DNA of 64,000 bases, from assembly GCF_900106785.1 (NCBI RefSeq), contig NZ_LT629844.1, forward strand, positions 1-64,000, given 5' to 3'. Below the pieces are notes generated by a model. It saw only the letters and a program-made list of their open reading frames with translations, did not search any database and was not told the origin of the DNA. A program made the translations under genes and the position numbers. Positions 1-7,692 of this stretch are shown piece after piece; within the stretch, counting starts at the first letter, position 1; the number at the start of each line of letters is the position of its first letter. This DNA comes from Prevotellamassilia timonensis (lineage in GTDB: Bacteria > Bacteroidota > Bacteroidia > Bacteroidales > Bacteroidaceae).

Positions 1-40
1 GGCGCACCCGACAAACCCTGTGGAGTAGGCCGTGCAGATG

Positions 41-1129
41 CTAACCCAAAACTGTTGCTAAACGATACATGAAGAATGGTATGTCTATGACTCCTTTTAC
101 TTGTGCACGAAAGCATTTGATCTTTGAGTTCAACGATTCAGCTGAAGCGTTAGTCTTACGTCCGTCAAAGTAGTTCAGGATTTCATCCTCATAGAATCTG
201 ATGGTATCGCGTACGGACTTGATTTCACGCAGAGTGCAGGAAGCCACTTTCTCATACCACCCCTTGAAATTCTGTTTGGCAGTCTCCTTTGTGAGTTTCT
301 TGTTTCTGAATATGGCTCTAAGGGAGTTGATCAGATTGTATGCTTCTTCAAGTTTTGGGTAGAGTGCGAAAAGTATCTTCGCACGCTTTTTCTGCGTTGC
401 GCTCCACTTCTCTCGGCTCATGGACAATTGCTTGCGACATCGTGTCTGTGCCTCTACAAGAGTCTCGCCATTTTCAAGCCTTTTGGGTTCAAAGCGAGTG
501 TTCAGCCTCATAGGCTTTCTTCCGCGCTTGCTCTTCTTCCAGTTCTTCCCATGCCTTTTCCTCATTCGCTCGCGGTAAGCCTTTCTCTGCGCTGCCAGAT
601 TTTCGAGGTATTTGCGAAACTCTGCCTTCTGTCTGTTCGCCTCCTTTACGGCTTTTCGTTTCAGGCGCAGGCGTATCTCTTCGCAGCCCTCTCCACCGCG
701 TTTTACGACATGGAAGCAGTCACGTATGACTGTGGCTTTAGGGAATGCCTCTCGGGCTATGACACGCATGCAATCTGAGAGATCCATCGTGATATTCTCA
801 ACCATTTCACGCTTATCTGCAGGTAGTTGCATGAGAACCTTCAGTACGTCAGCAGGATTCGTTCCCTTGACTACTGCTATGATTGCACCCTTGCGACCAT
901 GGGCATCCTTGTTGTGAACGATAGTGTACAGTTCGCCCTGGAGGGAGGTCTCGTCTATGCCTTGCTCCTTACCTACGTTTTGCGGAATAAGAATCCACTT
1001 GGATGCGTGATCCTTCTGCTCCCACGTCTCGAAGTTACTCAGGGCGTCCTTGTATCTTTTGGCAAACGTGGAGCTGTTAATCATGTACGTATAACCAATC
1101 TGACGAGCGGTTATCGTCTCAGAGTCCAT
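41..1129 (-). CDS. DDE transposase (ISAon1/ISL3-like)
   Basis: Transposase of the flanking IS, 362 residues. The N-terminal part contains DMSDCMRVIAREAFP and the following CFHVVK, typical of the ISL3-like catalytic core (first Asp near residue 116, then DCFHVVK). A long basic helical insertion (about residues 150-250) follows, then the C-terminal ASAESLNSKIKCFRAQVKG block with the catalytic Glu. Its start overlaps the end of the upstream small ORF by 11 bases, so the two are probably translationally coupled or form one functional transposase. It appears intact. Confidence 0.85.
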   Translation of the reverse strand: MDSETITARQIGYTYMINSSTFAKRYKDALSNFETWEQKDHASKWILIPQNVGKEQGIDETSLQGELYTIVHNKDAHGRKGAIIAVVKGTNPADVLKVLMQLPADKREMVENITMDLSDCMRVIAREAFPKATVIRDCFHVVKRGGEGCEEIRLRLKRKAVKEANRQKAEFRKYLENLAAQRKAYRERMRKRHGKNWKKSKRGRKPMRLNTRFEPKRLENGETLVEAQTRCRKQLSMSREKWSATQKKRAKILFALYPKLEEAYNLINSLRAIFRNKKLTKETAKQNFKGWYEKVASCTLREIKSVRDTIRFYEDEILNYFDGRKTNASAESLNSKIKCFRAQVKGVIDIPFFMYRLATVLG

Positions 1130-1496
1130 TCGCCCTCTTTAAAAAAAGCGCGAAGTCCTTCGCGTATCGAGTGCCCTTATGCTTCAGTTCAAACTCCTTG
1201 TCAAGGTCAACACTTCTTGTTGTGCCATCCGGCATTGTCCAACGCCTTCTTCGTATGTGAAGTACCGCCTTCTTGTCTCGGGCTGGATAGTCAAGTAAAC
1301 ATGATTCTTCCCCAAAACCATTGCTCACGGAATCCTTCATGTCTGGTGTGCGATTGTCGCGCTCATCCAGATAGATGTGAAGCTCTGTTGTGTAAAGAAC
1401 ATCCTTGTCCAGAGTACGCTGTGTTGCAAAGTCTGTCACCTCGAAATATTTAAGAACTCCTTCGGGGAGGAAATATGAGGCGAGGCCCTCATACAT
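1119..1496 (-). CDS. IS N-terminal-region protein (ISAon1-like orfA)
   Basis: A small protein encoded upstream of the transposase in the same IS, equivalent to what is annotated as an ISAon1-family transposase N-terminal region protein. It contains a DYPARDKKAVLHIRRRRW segment, a common zinc-finger-like or DNA-binding lead-in of ISL3-type enzymes. I prefer the internal Met at 1496 over the Met at 1520, because a Bacteroides -7 box (TACCTTTG, minus strand) at 1525-1532 would place the transcription start almost on the upstream Met. It overlaps the transposase start by 11 bases. Confidence 0.7.
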   Translation of the reverse strand: MYEGLASYFLPEGVLKYFEVTDFATQRTLDKDVLYTTELHIYLDERDNRTPDMKDSVSNGFGEESCLLDYPARDKKAVLHIRRRRWTMPDGTTRSVDLDKEFELKHKGTRYAKDFALFLKRANGL

Positions 1497-1627
1497 ATTT
1501 TTATTGCCATTCTGATTCATAGTGCAAAGGTACTACTTTTGGGCAATCATGTATCGTTTGGCAACTCAGTTTTTGGGTTAGCATCTGCACAGCCCTCCAC
1601 AGGGTTTGTCGGGTGCGCCCAAATAGT

Positions 1628-1999
1628 ATGGAAGTGATAACGATAGACAGCATTGCTTTTCAGAAACTGGTTGAACAGCTCAACCGGATTGAAAGCTACG
1701 TGGAGCGTACAACAGAGTTGTATCGTGATATAGACGATGCCTTGGAAATAAGCACCAAGGATCTGATGACCATCTTCTGTATCTCAGAATCTACGCTGTA
1801 CAGATGGCGGAAAGGAGGTTCCATCAGTTTCAGATATACCGAAACCGGTGGCGTACGTTTTTCATACAGTTCCCTGTTCATGGCAATAAAGTGTTTCCGC
1901 ATAAAGATTCCGGGTATGGCGAAGGAGGAAGCACTCAAACGACTGTCTGATTATAAAGACGGGATTCTTCTGAACAAATGCACAACTGAAACCAAATGA
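1628..1999 (+). CDS. Helix-turn-helix DNA-binding protein (Xis2c/Orf2c-like)
   Basis: 123 residues. The N-terminal half is a short helical or coiled region; the C-terminal half is a MerR/excisionase-type helix-turn-helix (KDLMTIFCISESTLYRWRKGG). Such proteins sit in the integration/excision modules of Bacteroides conjugative and mobilisable transposons. The ATG at 1628 is only 7 bases after the IS end at 1620, so the native promoter and probably the ribosome-binding site have been replaced by IS sequence. An outward TACTTTTG box (1534-1541) inside the IS could supply transcription. Its end overlaps the next start by 4 bases (ATGA), so the pair is coupled. Confidence 0.75.
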   Translation: MEVITIDSIAFQKLVEQLNRIESYVERTTELYRDIDDALEISTKDLMTIFCISESTLYRWRKGGSISFRYTETGGVRFSYSSLFMAIKCFRIKIPGMAKEEALKRLSDYKDGILLNKCTTETK

Positions 2000-4023
2000 T
2001 AGACAAGGAAGATATACTGGAACGTACAGGCCGCGGGCTTGCCGTGTTCAAACATTACATCAACTTTCCGGTGAGACCCGGAAAAAATTTCAGGAATCCG
2101 CTCTACGAAGACCGGATTGCTTCATGCAATATCTATTATGACCGGCATGCCCAAGTGTTCAAGATGAAGGATTTCGGAAATAACGAATATTCGGGAGACT
2201 GCTTCTGGTTCGTCGGCATGCTTTACGGATTGGACGTGAAAAGAGACTTTGTCGCTATCATCAACCGTATTGTATCGGACCTGAACATCACCATAGTCCA
2301 CACAGGAAGCAACGATATGCCTGCTCGTAAAAAGGCAGTAGAAAAACGTATCATTATGAATGACAATGACAATCCAATAAGGAAGGATTACCATACAGAG
2401 GTTAAACCCTTTTCAGTTGCTGAACTTGCATACTGGCAGCAATATGGAATCAAGCCGGATACTTTGGAAAGATACAATGTACATTCCTTAAAGTCATTTG
2501 AAGGCTACAACCGTTCCGATAAAATTTATAAAATCAGTTCATCTGCAACAGAACCCATGTTTGCTTACATGGGCATGGGATTTACCAAGGTATACCGGCC
2601 TCGAAATCAGAATATGCGGTTCTTTTATGGAGGAGAGATGCCTGAGGTGTACTGTTTCGGTCTGGAACAGCTACCCAACAAGGGGGACATGGTTTTTATC
2701 ACCGGAGGAGAAAAGGATGTAATGTCACTTGCCTCCAAAGGATTCAATGCCGTTTGTTTCAACAGTGAAACGGCCGCCATACCCACTTCACTGATTGAGA
2801 TGTTTGACCGTAAGTTCCGTCATATTGTCTTTCTGTACGATATGGACGATACAGGCCGGAAAGAATCTGCTAGACGCATGGATGAATTGTCCTCGTTTCA
2901 TGTACTCAGAATGGAACTGCCTATATCCGGAGCAAAGGGAGACAAGGATATTTCCGATTACTTTGCTTCCGGAAAAAGTGCAGCGGACTTTCAGGTACTG
3001 ATTACCTCCATGCTGGAGAAGCTTTACTCACAAACTATGATGCTTTTAAAATCTTGCGAAATGGACTACAACAATCCTCCCGAATCTTCCAAAACAGTGG
3101 TTTCCGTCAACGGGGTACCGCTTGGTACCTACGACAACCTTCTATGTATAACAGGTGGTGAAGGTACCGGAAAAAGCAATTTCGTATCAGCCCTGATTGC
3201 AGGTACACTTGCTGACGACACACAAAACATCGATACGCTTGGCTTTGAAGTTTCACCAAACTACTCTGATAAGGCCGTGTTGCACTATGATACCGAGCAG
3301 TCTGAGTTTCAGTTATTCAAGAATCTGAGCAAGACAATCAAACGTATCGGATTACCTGCACCACCGGATTTTTACCATACGTTCTATCTGGCCCCTATGT
3401 CAAGAAAAGAGCGTATCAGCATGATCCGTGACAGCATGGATTTGTATTACCACCGGCACGGAGGAATCCACCTCGTTGTACTGGATGGCATTGCAGACCT
3501 TATCCGTTCGGCCAATGATGAAGCGGAAAGCATTGCCATTGTGGATGAAGTGTACCGCCTGGCCGGAATCTACAAAACCTGCATCATCTGTGTGCTGCAT
3601 TTTGTGCCCAACGGAATAAAACTGCGCGGGCACATCGGCTCGGAGCTGCAGAGAAAAGCGGCAGCCATCCTCTCTATTGAGAAGGATGAGAATCCTGCCT
3701 ATTCCGTAGTCAAGGCAATCAAAGTCCGTGACGGCAGTCCGTTGGATGTACCCATGCTGCTTTTCACATGGGACAAACAGAAGGACATGCACGTATCTGC
3801 CGGTGAAAAGCCGGCCGAAGACAAGGAGAAACGGAAAAAAGAAGAGTTGCAGGGCATCATAAAAGAAATCTTCCGAAGCCGGAAGAAAATCACGTACACT
3901 GAACTCGTAACCGAACTGATGCAGGCGATGGACATCAAGGAAAGGACAGCCAAAAGCTACATCAGCTACATGAAAACGAACGGTATGCTGAATCAGGACA
4001 GTTCGAACAACTACCAGCCTTGA
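1996..4023 (+). CDS. Toprim / RecA-like ATPase, primase-helicase type protein
   Basis: 675 residues. About 1-110 resembles the CHC2-like N-terminal domain of mobile-element primases, but without visible zinc cysteines. About 230-320 is a Toprim domain (ITGGEKD, then FLYDMDDTG). About 380-600 is a RecA/DnaB-like ATPase with Walker A GGEGTGKS (about 386-393) and a hydrophobic Walker B strand ending LDGIADL (about 490). The C-terminus is a small winged-helix-like segment. Toprim-ATPase proteins of this kind occur in NBU-type and ICE excision or replication modules, so a role in priming and unwinding the excised circle is likely. It is coupled to the upstream HTH gene by a 4-base overlap. Confidence 0.8.
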   Translation: MIDKEDILERTGRGLAVFKHYINFPVRPGKNFRNPLYEDRIASCNIYYDRHAQVFKMKDFGNNEYSGDCFWFVGMLYGLDVKRDFVAIINRIVSDLNITIVHTGSNDMPARKKAVEKRIIMNDNDNPIRKDYHTEVKPFSVAELAYWQQYGIKPDTLERYNVHSLKSFEGYNRSDKIYKISSSATEPMFAYMGMGFTKVYRPRNQNMRFFYGGEMPEVYCFGLEQLPNKGDMVFITGGEKDVMSLASKGFNAVCFNSETAAIPTSLIEMFDRKFRHIVFLYDMDDTGRKESARRMDELSSFHVLRMELPISGAKGDKDISDYFASGKSAADFQVLITSMLEKLYSQTMMLLKSCEMDYNNPPESSKTVVSVNGVPLGTYDNLLCITGGEGTGKSNFVSALIAGTLADDTQNIDTLGFEVSPNYSDKAVLHYDTEQSEFQLFKNLSKTIKRIGLPAPPDFYHTFYLAPMSRKERISMIRDSMDLYYHRHGGIHLVVLDGIADLIRSANDEAESIAIVDEVYRLAGIYKTCIICVLHFVPNGIKLRGHIGSELQRKAAAILSIEKDENPAYSVVKAIKVRDGSPLDVPMLLFTWDKQKDMHVSAGEKPAEDKEKRKKEELQGIIKEIFRSRKKITYTELVTELMQAMDIKERTAKSYISYMKTNGMLNQDSSNNYQP

Positions 4024-4060
4024 TGCTTCCGCTATTGGGAATAGTCAATCTAACAATTTA

Positions 4061-4270
4061 ATGCTTATGAGAGAAATGAAACCTACATGCGACCCGAACG
4101 GGGTCTATTCCGTCAAACGTGTATGCGCCGAGCTGGGCATAAGCTACAAGACACTCCGGAAATACAGGGAAAGCGGCTATATCAAACCGCTGAATCCGGG
4201 CAATGTCTATCGGCCTAAGTATTCCGGACAATCCATCATTGATTGCTGGCATGTCCTATGCACCCTCTGA
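4061..4270 (+). CDS. Excisionase-like small HTH protein
   Basis: 69 residues with a MerR/excisionase-like helix-turn-helix (YSVKRVCAELGISYKTLRKYRESGYIKPL, seen in parts). Small basic proteins of this kind direct excision by bending DNA next to tyrosine recombinases. The start may be the first or second Met (4061 or 4067). It is the last gene of the plus-strand trio and is followed by a strong terminator hairpin at 4280. It could instead be a transcriptional regulator. Confidence 0.65.
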   Translation: MLMREMKPTCDPNGVYSVKRVCAELGISYKTLRKYRESGYIKPLNPGNVYRPKYSGQSIIDCWHVLCTL

Positions 4271-4279
4271 AACAACCGG

Positions 4280-4318
4280 CAGACTTGGACTCCCACCACA
4301 CCAGTCCAAGTCTGTTTT
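4280..4318 (+). terminator. Rho-independent terminator of the 1628-4270 operon
   Basis: A perfect 12-bp stem, CAGACTTGGACT (4280-4291) with AGTCCAAGTCTG (4303-4314), an 11-base loop, then TTTT. It lies 10 bases after the stop codon at 4270. Confidence 0.8.
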
Positions 4319-4327
4319 CAGAAAAAA

Positions 4328-4381
4328 GACACAAAGCGAAATTCTATCTTTGGTTTTCAGATAAGGATTCCGCTTTGTGTC
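4328..4381. terminator. Convergent hairpins between the plus operon and the minus AAA gene
   Basis: GACACAAAGCG (4328-4338) pairs perfectly with CGCTTTGTGTC (4371-4381). A second short hairpin (ACCCGTGAG with CTCATGGGT, one mismatch) is at 4392-4413. They sit between convergent genes and probably end transcription from the minus-strand ATPase gene at 4421. The rest of the 150-base gap shows nothing else. Confidence 0.55.
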
Positions 4382-4420
4382 ATCTATAAATAACCCGTGA
4401 GCAGACTCATGGGTCTTCAT

Positions 4421-5785
4421 CTAAAACAATCCCGTCATGTATGCAGGCAAACAGAAAATATCCTTGTCTTTTCTTACATCTTTTGTGTAGAGAAGATACC
4501 TTTGCAGGATTCTTGAAGAAAATTTCTCCTGGAAAACATCAAGCGACTTATGGGACTTGTATCCGGAGGACTTCACTTCAATAGGACATATCTTATCTTT
4601 GCGGGAAAGCAGGAAATCCACCTCATAGTTACGGACAGTCTTGTTTCCGTCTTCGTCCTTGACTATTTCTTCCTGGAAAGTATAGTAGAATAATTCATTG
4701 CCGGCACTCTTGAGCATCTGGGCTATCGCATTTTCATATACATACCCCAGATCCACAGCAAGCTTATCCGAAAGAAGTTTCTGGTATATCACATTTCCTG
4801 TATAATCGCGATCCATAAAAGCGAGTGTAACGAACAGTCCTGTATCGGCAAGGAACAACTTGAAACAATCATAATCGGCATGAAGGGAAAAACCTACACT
4901 GGGGTCATTTGCATGATAGGAAAAGTTTACTGTCATCGAATCCGCCATATCCATCAGCAACTCACCCAGTCTGGAGGCAGTTGCATTCTCAATCACGCTT
5001 CCCACCTGATAACGCTTCGAATTTCGGGAGAGTTCTGCAGGTATTGAAGTAAACAAGCGTGAAGCACGTCCTGTCGGGTCTATTTTACGGAAATCATCAA
5101 TATAGAGTTCGAGAATATTACGCTTTACCGCATCTATGGCTGAAAAATCATTCGATTCCAAATAAGCATTTACGGCCTGCGGCATACCACCTATAAGCAT
5201 GTAAAGACGAAAATTACGCATAAGGTCACGATTGACAGCATCACCCAATGATTTTAAGTTTTGGTATGAGTATCTAATCAAATCGTAGGTTTGGGATTTA
5301 TTGACAGCCCATAAAAACTCTTCGAAATCCAACGGGTACATAGAGATACGTGTTTCTTCACTCGGAATCACGATTCCTTTCACATTCTTTTTAATGGAAA
5401 GAAGTGACCCTGTTTCAATATAGTCATACCTCCGGTCCTTAACCAAGTGCTTGATGGCTTGTCGGGCCGGTGGATACAGTTGCACTTCATCGAAAATGAT
5501 AACCGATTTTCGTTCATGCAATGAAACATTGAATAGTGACTGAATCCGCAGAAAAAAGTAATCCAAATCTGAAATATGGGAGAACAATTCTTTGACTGCT
5601 GCATCAGCTATTGAAAAATCGATGTTGATATAGGAGTCATACTCTCTACGGGCGAACTCCTCAGCAATGGTTGATTTTCCGATTCGACGTGCACCTTTTA
5701 TCAAAAGTGCAGTCTGTCCATCACTTTCCTGCTTCCATTGGAGCATTCTTTCATAAATTTTGCGTTTGAATATTTTTTCGGACAT
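4421..5785 (-). CDS. AAA_14 / DUF4143 ATPase
   Basis: 454 residues. Walker A GARRIGKST lies near residues 31-39, and a Walker B-like IIFDEVQLYPPARQ follows near 95. The C-terminal DUF4143 region ends with EVDFLLSRKDKICPIEVKSS, a pattern resembling PD-(D/E)XK nuclease folds. This family is common in Bacteroidetes and archaeal accessory DNA; its role is not established. The start at 5785 (MSEKIFKRK) is preferred over an upstream Met at 5818, because a good promoter at 5808-5838 leaves a leader only if 5785 is used. The upstream region holds three 33-base direct repeats. Confidence 0.8.
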   Translation of the reverse strand: MSEKIFKRKIYERMLQWKQESDGQTALLIKGARRIGKSTIAEEFARREYDSYINIDFSIADAAVKELFSHISDLDYFFLRIQSLFNVSLHERKSVIIFDEVQLYPPARQAIKHLVKDRRYDYIETGSLLSIKKNVKGIVIPSEETRISMYPLDFEEFLWAVNKSQTYDLIRYSYQNLKSLGDAVNRDLMRNFRLYMLIGGMPQAVNAYLESNDFSAIDAVKRNILELYIDDFRKIDPTGRASRLFTSIPAELSRNSKRYQVGSVIENATASRLGELLMDMADSMTVNFSYHANDPSVGFSLHADYDCFKLFLADTGLFVTLAFMDRDYTGNVIYQKLLSDKLAVDLGYVYENAIAQMLKSAGNELFYYTFQEEIVKDEDGNKTVRNYEVDFLLSRKDKICPIEVKSSGYKSHKSLDVFQEKFSSRILQRYLLYTKDVRKDKDIFCLPAYMTGLF

Positions 5786-5807
5786 ATACTGAGAGTTTAT
5801 TTGATTA

Positions 5808-5838
5808 CAAAAATACACAATATATCGAAATCAGCAAA
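5808..5838 (-). promoter_or_regulatory. Bacteroides-type promoter of the AAA/DUF4143 gene
   Basis: Minus strand TTTG (5835-5838) and TATTTTTG (5808-5815) separated by exactly 19 bases, matching the Bacteroides -33/-7 consensus. The -33 element lies inside the gene-proximal copy of a 33-base repeat. Confidence 0.75.
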
Positions 5839-5911
5839 ATGTTTTCGGCGGTTTTTGTCGAAATCAGCAAAATGTTTTTAGCAGTTTTTGTCGGAATCAG
5901 CAAAATGTTTG
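5825..5911. repeat. Three 33-base direct repeats upstream of the ATPase gene
   Basis: Copies begin at 5825, 5858 and 5891, each starting TCGAAATCAGCAAAATG or one base different (TCGG in the third). The spacing is exactly 33 in both intervals. The proximal copy overlaps the -33 box of the ATPase promoter. The array fills the whole gap between the ATPase gene and the SLOG gene stop at 5915. It looks like an iteron-type operator. Confidence 0.85.
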
Positions 5912-5914
5912 GCA

Positions 5915-6403
5915 TTAAAAGAGATTGACGACAGTCATCCCCCTCTTCCGAGCCTCACGGCAAGTATAATAAGTCCCTCCTTTCTGTTTTCCGTCATAAT
6001 AGGCAATCACATAGTTTGAATGCTGCAGCATGAAGTCATTTCGTCTGAGCAGACATCCTTTATAATAGGTATCACTCAACACAATCACCTTGTCTGCCTT
6101 GACAAGTATATGGTCATATCGTTGCTGTTCTGCCAAGTCCCAACGGCTGCTTTGTCCTCTGAACGGCACAACAGCTATCAGTTGCAGATAAGGAAGGCGA
6201 GCTTTGAGGGAAAGAACTTCCTCCGCTGCGAGCATGTCGAAACCCAAAGCCATCCCACAGATACATTGGTACTTTCCTTCCTTGTAAGCAAGAGAAACGG
6301 CCTTTCTGAGCCGTTCTCTCACCTTATCTTTCTGTTCGGGTGCAATATTCCGATGCCCTGTAAAGGCTATGGAAGCCTCCTTTATCGTAAATCTTTGTTT
6401 CAT
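5915..6403 (-). CDS. SLOG-family (DUF1273/YpsA-like) protein
   Basis: 162 residues. IAFTGHRN near the N-terminus and CGMALGFDMLAAEEVLSL in the middle are the signatures of the DUF1273/YspA branch of the SLOG superfamily, Rossmann proteins thought to bind nucleotide-derived ligands. The start at 6403 (MKQRFTIKEAS) gives the expected family length but overlaps the upstream phosphoribosyltransferase gene by 80 bases in another frame. A longer extension upstream does not look like family sequence. SLOG proteins are often linked to nucleotide signalling or defence; here it is the second gene of an operon led by the hairpin promoter at 7007-7150. Confidence 0.75.
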   Translation of the reverse strand: MKQRFTIKEASIAFTGHRNIAPEQKDKVRERLRKAVSLAYKEGKYQCICGMALGFDMLAAEEVLSLKARLPYLQLIAVVPFRGQSSRWDLAEQQRYDHILVKADKVIVLSDTYYKGCLLRRNDFMLQHSNYVIAYYDGKQKGGTYYTCREARKRGMTVVNLF

Positions 6404-6956
6404 TGTCTGTTGTTTTAGCCAGGAAGATGCCCCCGATAACATGTGCGCCCAAATTCTCCAACTGGTCAGCATAGGTAGCCCATGTGATGCCGCGAGTGAT
6501 AACATCATCAAATGTCACTACGGATTTTCCACTGAACCAATCTTCATCAAAATCGATGATATGCACTTTGCGGATTTCCTTTTCTATCTTTCGGTTTTCA
6601 TGAATGGCAAGCCGTACGCCGATTACCCTTACATGCTCATAGCCGTTGATAGCTCCGGTCAGTTCACAAACCCTTTCACAAAAAGCCTTGTAACGAAGTT
6701 CGTTCTTTGGACTTGTGGATGCCGGAACTTGAACGAAAACAATATTCCTGCAGGATTCACCGTATTGTTCCTGCATGTTTGCTGCGGTCATTTGCGCTAC
6801 CGCTTCAAAGCTTCTTCCGTCTTTGAAATCGTACACCATCTGTCTGTCGGCAATTTCCTTTTCACCGACGTTGCGAATACGCTTGGGAAAATACTTGCAG
6901 AACCATGTCTGAGGTTTTGCCAACTGCTTCTTGAGGTTATTGTCAATCTGTGCCAT
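6324..6956 (-). CDS. Phosphoribosyltransferase-like protein (ComF/PRT fold)
   Basis: 210 residues. VVTFDDVITRG near residue 170 is the PRPP-binding loop of type I phosphoribosyltransferases. IVFVQVPASTS earlier matches the conserved strand ahead of it. The start at 6956 (MAQIDNN) is chosen over an in-frame Met at 7217, because the longer form would read through the structured element at 7007-7150. The upstream extension also lacks family features. The 3-prime end overlaps the SLOG gene by 80 bases. A nucleotide-salvage or nucleotide-signal role with the SLOG partner is inference. Confidence 0.75.
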   Translation of the reverse strand: MAQIDNNLKKQLAKPQTWFCKYFPKRIRNVGEKEIADRQMVYDFKDGRSFEAVAQMTAANMQEQYGESCRNIVFVQVPASTSPKNELRYKAFCERVCELTGAINGYEHVRVIGVRLAIHENRKIEKEIRKVHIIDFDEDWFSGKSVVTFDDVITRGITWATYADQLENLGAHVIGGIFLAKTTDNETKIYDKGGFHSLYRASEYCTRTER

Positions 6957-7006
6957 ACGCTCTGATTTTTTCCCTTCTGTTTTGCTGTTTTTCAGCTTGT
7001 CCGAAG

Positions 7007-7150
7007 GGATATTTTTTGCTTTTATCAGAGTGCTGGCAGCCCAATAAGGCAAATTCAGGGCAGAAAATACGCTCAACTTGTTTGAGGAAGATTTTCTGCA
7101 AGGGATTTGACGTTTGGTGATGACAGCAATACCTTTGCAAAAAAATATCC
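7007..7150 (-). promoter_or_regulatory. Candidate single-stranded DNA promoter SP1
   Basis: On the + strand, GGATATTTTTTGC (7007-7019) pairs with GCAAAAAAATATCC (7137-7150) with one extra A. TGCTG (7031-7035) pairs with CAGCA (7124-7128), CCAA (7041-7044) with TTGG (7114-7117), CAAAT (7050-7054) with ATTTG (7105-7109), and GCAGAAAAT (7060-7068) with ATTTTCTGC (7091-7099). CTCAA/TTGAG forms the tip. The right arm carries TTG (7107-7109), 20 bases, then TACCTTTG (7130-7137), with most of the -7 box unpaired. In the folded + strand, transcription would leave the foot of the hairpin leftward into the gene starting at 6956. Confidence 0.6.
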
Positions 7151-7352
7151 TCGCAGGCAGAGATGATAAAATAGAACTGTCACCGTCTATACCAATCCTG
7201 TTTCTGAACTTATACATCCCATAAACAGAAATCGCAAGTCATTCCCATATAAATCATTCAGGAAAGACCGAACTCACCTTGGCAACAAGTAATGAGTAAT
7301 ACAAAGTCTTTCAAAACATCACAATATCCCTCATTATCAAAGATTTTACCTA

Positions 7353-7383
7353 TTGCAAGAATGGACCTGCATGAGTAACTTTA
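7353..7383 (+). promoter_or_regulatory. Possible promoter of the small HTH gene at 7401
   Basis: TTG (7353-7355), 20 bases, TAACTTTA (7376-7383), one base off the Bacteroides -7 consensus. It would give a very short leader. Apart from SP1 and this site, 6957-7400 shows nothing else. Confidence 0.35.
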
Positions 7384-7400
7384 CACCCAAAAGAATACTT

Positions 7401-7658
7401 ATGAACTATATACAGCAAATACAAACGATTGTGATACTCCCGGAAAAAAGATATTCTGTGAAGGAAGCCTGTATCTTCCTCGGCATCCACCGGTGTACCA
7501 TCTATGACTACATCAGACATGAGGAACGTCCGCTTCCTTTTATCCGGATCCATACCGATAAAAGAGGCATCGTATTTCAGGGAAGCGACTTGCTTGCCTA
7601 TAAAGCGGCAGGTCTCCCCAAGAAAGGGCGCAAATTCAAAGACAGTACATCTCGGTAG
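7401..7658 (+). CDS. Excisionase-like helix-turn-helix protein
   Basis: 85 residues. RYSVKEACIFLGIHRCTIYDYIRHEERPLPF is an excisionase/AlpA-type helix-turn-helix (HTH_17), followed by a short basic tail. The start at 7401 (MNYIQQIQ) is preferred because upstream in-frame Mets at 7353 and 7371 overlap the candidate promoter. It is the only plus-strand gene in this part of the window and sits between two minus-strand operons. It may be a recombination directionality factor or a local regulator. Confidence 0.6.
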   Translation: MNYIQQIQTIVILPEKRYSVKEACIFLGIHRCTIYDYIRHEERPLPFIRIHTDKRGIVFQGSDLLAYKAAGLPKKGRKFKDSTSR

Positions 7659-7692
7659 AAGGCTGTCTTTGAATAGTAGCAGGATGTGGGGG

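Larger units (their letters stand above)
1..1620. mobile_element. Two-ORF insertion sequence, ISAon1-like
   Basis: Long terminal inverted repeats bound this unit. Bases 1-25 match the reverse complement of 1596-1619 and adjoining bases, followed by a second matching block of about 20 bases (about 34-53 against 1568-1587). The right end is at 1620; the left end is at or one base before the window edge, so no target duplication can be checked. It carries an N-terminal-region protein and a DDE transposase, both on the minus strand. The insertion lies 7 bases upstream of the ATG of the next gene. The family name is from memory of Bacteroidetes annotations. Confidence 0.85.

Noticed and set aside
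827-1453. Plus-strand 208-residue open frame in the IS
   Set aside because: It is antisense to the transposase genes, with no start signal and unnatural composition.
5825-5911. CRISPR array
   Set aside because: Only three copies; most of the 33-base unit is repeated, so there are no unique spacers, and no cas genes are nearby.
6957-7217. Longer start for the phosphoribosyltransferase gene
   Set aside because: The extension covers the SP1 hairpin, lacks family sequence and has an implausible composition.
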